From positions 1 through 42,806 of the forward strand of contig CAIYBH010000177.1 in the NCBI GenBank assembly GCA_903924405.1: DNA of 42,806 nucleotides, written 5' to 3'. The DNA comes from an uncultured Planctomycetaceae bacterium (lineage in GTDB: Bacteria > Planctomycetota > Planctomycetia > Planctomycetales > Planctomycetaceae). Under the pieces are notes generated by a model. It was not told where the DNA came from and searched no databases. It worked only from the letters and a program-made list of their open reading frames with translations. This document shows positions 37,005-42,806 of the stretch, piece after piece; position 1 is the first letter of the stretch, and each line of letters starts with the position of its first letter. The position numbers and the translations under genes are program-made.

Positions 37005-37907
37005 CTATTCCTTATCGGTACGAACTCGCACCTGAAGCGCCCCCAGCATCTGAGTAATCTGGCGCTCTTTCTTGTCAATACCCAGCACATTTTCAAGCAC
37101 AATCGCGCGGCGTTCGTCATTACAGTGAATGATCAAACGCCCGGACTTCAGCAGCAGGTACTCAAAAACGTCCGTAATTTCCTTGTCGATACGCAGGTTC
37201 GGAGCACTGAAGCGTTCGAGATTGCTGAGGAATCCGTGGTGATGCAACAGCTCGTTCCCGCGCACTTCCCAGTAGTCGACGCGACGACTGACAAGCACCG
37301 CGACAAACAGGCCAAGCATAATCACGGTGAAAATCAGGTAGAATGAGGCATTGGCTTCCGGCTGAATGGACAGGATGCCGCCGAGCAGGGCAGGAGCCAG
37401 ACTTTCATAGATGGTGAACAGGAACCAGAGTCCGATACAGCCCGTGGAAATGGCGAAAAACCAGGTGAGCGATGTGGTTCTGGGGAATTCAAAGGAAATA
37501 ACAACCAGATTCAACCCAAGCACCGCGAGAAAAATCCTTGCGCACCAGTGGCGATACGTGTGCACCACCGGCGGAGCAGCCGGGGCCTCGTCTGTCTCTT
37601 CAGGTGGCAAGCCGTCCTGAGCCCGGCCCATGTCGGATGAGGACGCCAGCAGCACGGGTGGCTGACTGTCTGCAGCAACCGCTGCTGCCCCCTGCGGAAC
37701 CATACCAACCGCTGGTTCTGTACTGCCGCCCTTGATCCACATGAAGATGGAACACAGCAGCGACGTGATCACGGTCGGATACAGGAAGACCACTTTGGGA
37801 TAAGACACAAGGTAGACGTTGGGTTGCTGGTCACTCTTCGTGGATTCCGGCACCGGTGGCACCGGCGGAACAGAAGGTCCTGAGCCCGATGGAGAAACTT
37901 CGCTCAT
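37005..37907 (-). CDS. Membrane protein with C-terminal bacterial PH-like domain
   Basis: A 300-residue protein. A Pro/Ser-rich N-terminus and a first membrane segment (FLYPTVITSLLCSIFMWI) are followed by a polar stretch and three more hydrophobic segments. The last 95 residues (DYWEVRGNELLHHHGFLSN and onwards) look like a bacterial PH domain (bPH), with short strands and a final helix. Such domains bind phospholipids or proteins at the membrane. The ATG at 37907 starts MSEVSPSGSGPS; an upstream extension to 37994 in the same frame is unlikely. First gene of the cluster with the cysteine desulfurase, toroid/DUF4159 and RNase H genes. Confidence 0.78.
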   Translation of the reverse strand: MSEVSPSGSGPSVPPVPPVPESTKSDQQPNVYLVSYPKVVFLYPTVITSLLCSIFMWIKGGSTEPAVGMVPQGAAAVAADSQPPVLLASSSDMGRAQDGLPPEETDEAPAAPPVVHTYRHWCARIFLAVLGLNLVVISFEFPRTTSLTWFFAISTGCIGLWFLFTIYESLAPALLGGILSIQPEANASFYLIFTVIMLGLFVAVLVSRRVDYWEVRGNELLHHHGFLSNLERFSAPNLRIDKEITDVFEYLLLKSGRLIIHCNDERRAIVLENVLGIDKKERQITQMLGALQVRVRTDKE

Positions 37908-38650
37908 GCTCGCTGATCCCTGCGCATTAAAAGTAAATCGATACTGGACACAACATCGCCCCACTGAACCACAGTGCGGCCGACAGGCAGCCACAGATCA
38001 CCAGGCCCTCTCGTGGTTGAGCGAACCTGTTGCCTGCAACACGGGATAGCACTGAACAGACGTCGCAACCCGGACTGCCGGCAGACGACACGTGCAGTTG
38101 CCGTGTAGCCCTGTCACGTCTGCGCCGCCGAACAATGCTGGTATTCGCTGACCACGTGCAATTCCTGGCTTGGCGCCCAGAAACTGCCTGCGTTACCAAC
38201 TCGGGTATGCTCAATCTGCTTCGCTGATCAATCCCGGACGACCAAACCCAACGCAATCCACTTTGAGAACGGATTGCACCGCACGTCCAACGGAGCCCCT
38301 GACCATTCAGGTACTGCTTCAGAGGCCCTGCCATCGTCCAGCGGCGCAGCATGAAATCCTACAGAATCCGCCGCCAACTTGCGAGAGATGAGCCATGTTC
38401 CCAGCACAAGCCGGCAGGGAAAACAACGCAGAACGGCACCGGCAGGATCAAAAAATGCGACAACTTCACGGAACGAAAAGGCCAAAAGTGGAGCTGTACT
38501 GCTGCAACCTAGGCCCGCAGTCACAACGGAACACCGTGCGCCGCTACGCAGCCCTCCAGCGGGAAAGCCGCACATTTCCGGGCCTGGCCGGAGTGGCACA
38601 CAGCTTCGTTTGAGGCAACCGCGGCACGTTCTGGTCAGCTTTCAGGCCGC
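37908..38650. other. 743-base gap, no gene seen
   Basis: This gap lies between glgC and the PH-domain gene on the same strand. Frames on both strands up to about 120 codons look like random GC-rich translation, and none has a good ribosome site or domain. The promoter of the PH-domain cluster should lie near the left end. Confidence 0.45.
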
Positions 38651-39946
38651 TCAGCGCCCCGGAAATCGCCAACCTTCCGGAACAACGGCGTCCTTACGCA
38701 CAACGGCCACGCCATCGCGAACCACGACCTTGTCGTAATCACCATCTCCTGCCGGAGCTTCCGCAGCGACAATCCTCGCGTTTCGACCGATGCAGACGTT
38801 TTTGTCCAGCAGGGCACCGTCAATATAGGCCCCATCGCCGATCCCCCACGCATCCTCGTTCCCACCGATTGTCCGGGCACGTTCTTCGCTGGACGGATAG
38901 AAGTCCGCCCCCATGATAACCGTGTTCCGAATGGTCACATCCTTGCCGACATGCGTCCGCATGCCCACCACACACTTTTCAATGACCGTGGAAGAACCGA
39001 TGAAGCAGCCGTCCGCAATCAGGCTGTCCCGAATCGTACAGGACCCCATGCGCGTGGAAGGCAGGAACCGTGGACGGGTGAAAATCGGCGCGCGGCGATC
39101 AGCGAACTGGAAGGGAGGATTCGCATCGGTCAGCGCAAGGTTCGCGTCGTAAAATGCTTTAATCGTCCCGATGTCTTCCCAGTAGCCATCAAACAGGTGC
39201 GTCTGCACGTGATGATGCCGAATGGCCATCGGGAAAATATCTTTCCCGAAGTCTTCATGGGAGGTGGATTCCAGTAAATCCACCAGCAAGTCTCGATTCC
39301 ACAGATAAATGCCCATGCTGGCGAGATACTCACGGCCTCGCGATTCAATCCCCCGGCTGTCAATCCAGGACGCCGGAGTCCTGACTTTTGCCAGAGCCTC
39401 TTCGTTCTTTGGCTTCTCGACAAAGCCAGTCACGCGGCCAGAATCGTCCAGTTGCATGATCCCAAACGCCCGGGCCTGGTCCGCACAGACAGGAACGGTC
39501 GAAATTGTCACATCTGCGTTGGCATTCAGATGCGTCGCCAGCATTTCCTGAAAATTCATACGGTACAGCTGGTCCCCGGAAAGGATCAGCACGTATTTGA
39601 TATCAAATTCCTTCAGAAACCGCACCTGTTTACGCACAGCATCCGCGGTACCCTGATACCAGTTGGATCCATCCAGTGTCTGCTGGGCTGCCAGAATCTC
39701 CACAAATCCGTTGTGGAACAGGTCAAAGTTGTAGGTCTGGCGAATGTGGCGATGAAGACTGACAGAGTTGAATTGTGTCAGGACATACATCCGGCTGATG
39801 TCACTGTTGATGCAGTTGGAAATCGGAACATCGATCAGCCGGTACTTCCCCCCCAGCGGCACAGCTGGCTTCGATCGAAACTCTGTCAGTGGAAGTAATC
39901 GAGTCCCTTTGCCGCCCCCAAGGATCAGGCACACCACATGACGCAT
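38651..39946 (-). CDS. glgC: Glucose-1-phosphate adenylyltransferase
   Basis: A 431-residue enzyme that makes ADP-glucose from glucose-1-phosphate and ATP, the first step of glycogen synthesis. The nucleotide-binding motif [12 protein letters not shown] is at 11-22, followed by [19 protein letters not shown]. Other landmarks are GTADAVR, the sugar-phosphate site FVEKP, and the C-terminal left-handed helix repeats typical of the family. Length equals that of other bacterial GlgC proteins (about 420-430). No other glycogen gene lies nearby. GGAAATC stands a few bases before the ATG. It has a long gap on each side and is probably monocistronic. Confidence 0.97.
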   Translation of the reverse strand: MRHVVCLILGGGKGTRLLPLTEFRSKPAVPLGGKYRLIDVPISNCINSDISRMYVLTQFNSVSLHRHIRQTYNFDLFHNGFVEILAAQQTLDGSNWYQGTADAVRKQVRFLKEFDIKYVLILSGDQLYRMNFQEMLATHLNANADVTISTVPVCADQARAFGIMQLDDSGRVTGFVEKPKNEEALAKVRTPASWIDSRGIESRGREYLASMGIYLWNRDLLVDLLESTSHEDFGKDIFPMAIRHHHVQTHLFDGYWEDIGTIKAFYDANLALTDANPPFQFADRRAPIFTRPRFLPSTRMGSCTIRDSLIADGCFIGSSTVIEKCVVGMRTHVGKDVTIRNTVIMGADFYPSSEERARTIGGNEDAWGIGDGAYIDGALLDKNVCIGRNARIVAAEAPAGDGDYDKVVVRDGVAVVRKDAVVPEGWRFPGR

Positions 39947-40722
39947 AACTGATTTCCATTTCCGTTGATGATTTCAGAACACTCGAAGCTCGGCGCCAGA
40001 TCGCTGCAGTTACCATGCACCCTGTTCTTACAGTCTCGCCTTGGCTGACCGCTGGTTTCCTGTGGCCGTCTCTGTGACCAATTCGCCAGAACTGCCGACT
40101 CTACCCTCGCTGGAAAACCTGTTGCTACTAATTCTCACGTATCTCGTCGTCTCTGTCACCACATCTGCACGCCTGCGGTCAGGTCGACCTCAGTGCAAAC
40201 GTGGTCCGCAGGGCACCAGAGTTTCGCTCGCCGGAACAGTCAGCCCGCCGCACTTTGTGCCTGCCCCGCCAGACTCGGCTGCAGAACAGCAAACCAGATT
40301 CACCGAGGTCGCCTGTTTCACGGGCCACCCCGAGGATCCAGCCCTGCTGCCACCATGTGCACAAACAGTGCCCAAACCAGCTTAGCAAATCACCACCATC
40401 TCAGGAATGCGGCAAATATTGATTCCCGCAGAACAAATTCCGGCTCTCATTCGCAGCGATCTCTAGTCATCAGGAGGGCGGTGTGCCAACCACGCGTGCG
40501 AGTATGCACGAAAAGTGTGCGATCCAGATACCTCCCTCGTATCTCATCGCAAACCGTGAGCCAAAAGGACGCGGGCCTCCGGGACACATTTCTGCCCACT
40601 TCTGCCACGGCCCCGTGCGATACCGAGGCAGGCGTAAGACGACGGCCTTTGATTACGAATCGCAGTTTTCCTTTGAGGTTTCATCCGATGACTGCGACGG
40701 GGACTACCGGTTTTCTGCCGGC
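39947..40722. other. 776-base gap, no gene seen
   Basis: This region lies between glgC and the next minus-strand gene. A plus-strand frame beginning at 40483 runs through the opposite strand of the downstream gene and is its shadow. Other frames lack a ribosome site. No repeat, tRNA or terminator that I can defend is present. Confidence 0.45.
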
Positions 40723-42312
40723 TTATGGACGCAACTGGGTATCAAGATCCACCAGCGCCTGATTGATCAGACGTGCTCGCCAGGCCAGATTGCTGCGGTC
40801 CGCGGTGTTGCAGCGTTCAAGGTACGAGTAGACGGCCTTCCAGTCACTGTAGAGCGCATCCACTTCCTTCTGCAGGTCCTGACTGCGTTGATCGGTATCA
40901 ACCAGTCGGTGCAGATTCTGTGTGCGTTTTACAAAGGCGTTCGCTGCGGCAGAAGCCTCATTGCGGTACGACGGTCGTTCCGAGTTGAGCCACTGACGCA
41001 CATCCTGATTCATCTGATCCGCCAGATCTTCCAGCGATGCAGCGAGCGGGCGCAGTCGGACCAGATCCACTGCAGCGGCCGAACCACCAAGGTTCAGCTC
41101 ACGGCGAAGTGCGGCGATCCCGTCCTCAATCTCCTGCAGAACCACAAGGGCCGCCTGACTTTTTGCCAGCCGGAAGGCAGAGACAAAGCGAGTTCCATAT
41201 TCTTCCACGTAGCGATAACTCTCGACAATCTCTGCATCGGATTCACCACGCTCGAGATTGTCGCGAAAGTTCTGCACAGTTCCATAGAATTCGGACGCGG
41301 TTTCCAGAGTCTGACTGGCGTTACGGAAGTTGAGCAGCAACAGCATGTTTGTCCGTCTGTAGAACTCATCCACGTCCCGAATCAGAATATCGGCTGTCTG
41401 TTTCAGTTCTGCGCGACTAGTGGTGTTTTCCATCCACAGCAATTCATGAACTGCGTAGTTGGCGGAGGAAAGTCGCGTCACAGTGCGTGCGACATAGGAG
41501 TTCTGAATACCCCGCACCTGCGGCATCAACGCATTCCAGGCCTGATCAAAACGATTGTATTCACTGACAATTCTGTCATACGAGTAATCGTCCACCACCA
41601 TCGTCGTAATCAGCGCCGCCTGTTGCTGCAGCTTGCGACTGGAGCGAATGGTCTGACTGGAAGCATTCGGATCTCGCTGCAGTTCATCGGTGAGATTATC
41701 GAGCGAGTTTTCGAGGCTGGACAACTGCTGCAGAAGTGATCGGCGATCCAGCGACGGCGTGACCTGAAACAATTTCCCGATTTCCCGATCCAGCGTATCA
41801 ATACGTTCCAGGCTCTGACGCGTTGCGGAACTGAGCCCGCGTGCCTGAGACATGCGGGTCGAAAACAGTCTCCAGTCGGCATCAGTTGCGCGAAAATCTT
41901 CCACAATCAGGCCCAGATCGGTACTGCCGGCGAGGTTCTGATTCAGCCGGCTGGTATCCGAACGGAGACGACTGAGATCTGTCATCAGGGACCGTAACTG
42001 GGGGTTGCGGCGATAGTCCGCATCGAGTGCAGAATACAGTCGGCCGGATTCTTCCCACGCATCGCGTACCAGTCTCGCCAATTCGCGGCGATCCACTCTG
42101 GAGTAATCGACAGACTTATTTCTTGAGGCCCCACCGAGGTTTCGCAGTTCGTTAGTATTTCCCAATCCTCCGGAAGGCAGTGGCCGGCTCTGAGAATCAG
42201 ATTCTGCCCGGGAAATCCGAGTGCTTTGCGCGAAAACGGCGGAGGGCAGGGCGGCGGCCAACAGAAGTGTTGCAACGCAGTAACTCAGCCATGGGCGTGT
42301 CGAAAACTGCAT
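40723..42312 (-). CDS. Exported helical coiled-coil-rich protein
   Basis: I do not recognise the family. The 529-residue chain has a signal peptide (MQFSTRPWLSYCVATLLLA, ending near AVFAQ). The rest is almost wholly helical, rich in Leu, Arg, Ser, Gln and Asp, with heptad-like stretches (for example LRSDTSRLNQNLAG, LQQLSSLENSLDNLTDEL, LQKEVDALYSDWKAVYSYLE). No enzyme motif is visible. It is likely a periplasmic or surface-associated structural protein. The ATG at 42312 has GAGGAG seven bases upstream; the frame continues to 42339 without a better site. It is monocistronic, with the repeat region behind its promoter. Confidence 0.82.
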   Translation of the reverse strand: MQFSTRPWLSYCVATLLLAAALPSAVFAQSTRISRAESDSQSRPLPSGGLGNTNELRNLGGASRNKSVDYSRVDRRELARLVRDAWEESGRLYSALDADYRRNPQLRSLMTDLSRLRSDTSRLNQNLAGSTDLGLIVEDFRATDADWRLFSTRMSQARGLSSATRQSLERIDTLDREIGKLFQVTPSLDRRSLLQQLSSLENSLDNLTDELQRDPNASSQTIRSSRKLQQQAALITTMVVDDYSYDRIVSEYNRFDQAWNALMPQVRGIQNSYVARTVTRLSSANYAVHELLWMENTTSRAELKQTADILIRDVDEFYRRTNMLLLLNFRNASQTLETASEFYGTVQNFRDNLERGESDAEIVESYRYVEEYGTRFVSAFRLAKSQAALVVLQEIEDGIAALRRELNLGGSAAAVDLVRLRPLAASLEDLADQMNQDVRQWLNSERPSYRNEASAAANAFVKRTQNLHRLVDTDQRSQDLQKEVDALYSDWKAVYSYLERCNTADRSNLAWRARLINQALVDLDTQLRP

Positions 42313-42480
42313 ATCGGGCTCCTCTCCCTTGTAGTCCAATCCCTGAAACCGTACTCAACCCTGCGGGACACTGCCAATCCGTGGCGAGTTGTCCGGCAGG
42401 ACCGGCGCGCAAGCCCGCTGGGTCTCAGCGGGGCACTGCACGGAGTTTAGGCAAAGACCGACGATTACAGGAACAGCAAT

Positions 42481-42602
42481 TTTTTCTGATCTCCCATACC
42501 AACCCGAAGCGCCAGCGAGGAAATTCCCGAGGCACACTGGGATTGGTTCCTCGCTCGCGCTTCGGGTTAGTATTCAATCGCCGGCCGTCCCAGGCATGGC
42601 AA
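42481..42602. repeat. Inverted-repeat element, copy A
   Basis: The element opens with tttttctgatctcccatacc. Arms of 22 bases (42501-42522 and 42547-42568) are complementary except for one base and enclose 24 bases, so the strand can fold into a long hairpin. A tail ending in cccaggcatggcaa follows. The element recurs as copy B 170 bases further on. No protein is encoded. Confidence 0.85.
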
Positions 42603-42650
42603 ACGCGCAGCGATACTAACGGGTGCTCCACACGATTCGTGCCCGCCCCC

Positions 42651-42806
42651 TTTTTCTGATCTCCCATACCAACCCGAAGCGCAAGCGAGGAAGTTCCCTA
42701 CACCAACCCGAAGCGCCAGCGAGGAAGTTCCCGAGGCACACTGGGATTGATTCCTCGCTCGCGCTTCGGGTTAGTATTCAATCGCTGGCCGTCCCAGGCA
42801 TGGCAA
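42651..42806. repeat. Inverted-repeat element, copy B, with duplicated left arm
   Basis: Same order and sequence as copy A (opening at 42651, tail ending in catggcaa at the window edge), with a few base changes. The left arm is present twice, at about 42669-42698 and 42702-42732, separated by tac. The right arm is at about 42752-42773. The element may continue past the window. Confidence 0.85.

Noticed and set aside
40483..41739. 418-codon plus-strand frame across the exported helical protein gene
   Set aside because: It mirrors the minus-strand gene, which has a signal peptide, a ribosome site and helical periodicity; the plus frame has none of these.
42481..42806. Repeats taken as a CRISPR array
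   Set aside because: Only two to three units, unequal spacing, the space between copies is not spacer-like, arms are inverted to each other, and no cas gene is near.

Overview
The window most likely comes from a planctomycete chromosome; this is an inference from gene content, with no marker gene present. The pointers are a Tat-exported DUF1501 protein, an exported DUF1080 protein, a DUF4159 protein with an alpha/alpha-toroid front half, an ECF-like sigma factor beside a very large one-transmembrane Ser/Thr kinase, and a small protein of a kind I associate with planctomycetes. The DNA is moderately GC-rich, with long gaps between transcription units and many GTG/TTG-extended reading frames. 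Starts were chosen by Shine-Dalgarno (SD) spacing and by overlaps with neighbouring genes.

Layout. 1-7053: a glycine-rich RRM RNA-binding protein with its terminator, then a minus-strand series of a fused ABC permease, an NHL-repeat protein, a membrane-anchored alpha/beta hydrolase, a Uup-type ABC-F ATPase and a DUF1080 protein. 7588-8943: a solitary DUF1501 protein. 9516-17717 (minus): four genes joined by 1- or 4-base stop/start overlaps, encoding a sigma-like factor, a Ser/Thr kinase, a membrane GTPase and a second one-pass membrane protein. 17985-19360: a decayed DDE transposase, followed by an unexplained 0.7-kb stretch. 20039-24883: a very large secreted subtilase with PPC, kelch-like and Ig-like regions. 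25181-26648 (minus): two Hsp20 chaperones and a small TPR-like protein, with a perfect hairpin in the leader. 27361-27789: a small planctomycete-type protein. 28202-29740 (minus): an Amt ammonium transporter. 30569-32317: an exported protein ending in a degenerate receiver-like domain. 32352-37907 (minus): a probable operon for a PH-domain membrane protein, a cysteine desulfurase, a toroid/DUF4159 protein and a divergent RNase H2/H3. 38651-39946 (minus): glgC. 40723-42312 (minus): an exported helical protein. 42481-42806: two copies of a long inverted-repeat element.

The strongest candidate for an undescribed system is the sigma/kinase/GTPase/membrane-protein operon. The overlaps imply coupled translation. 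The kinase and both downstream proteins each have one predicted membrane segment, so the set looks like a membrane sensing route that ends in transcription control. No effector or target can be seen in the window. The second item worth testing is the RNase H, which has Tyr in place of the Arg of the GRG motif and a Glu in the fourth catalytic position.
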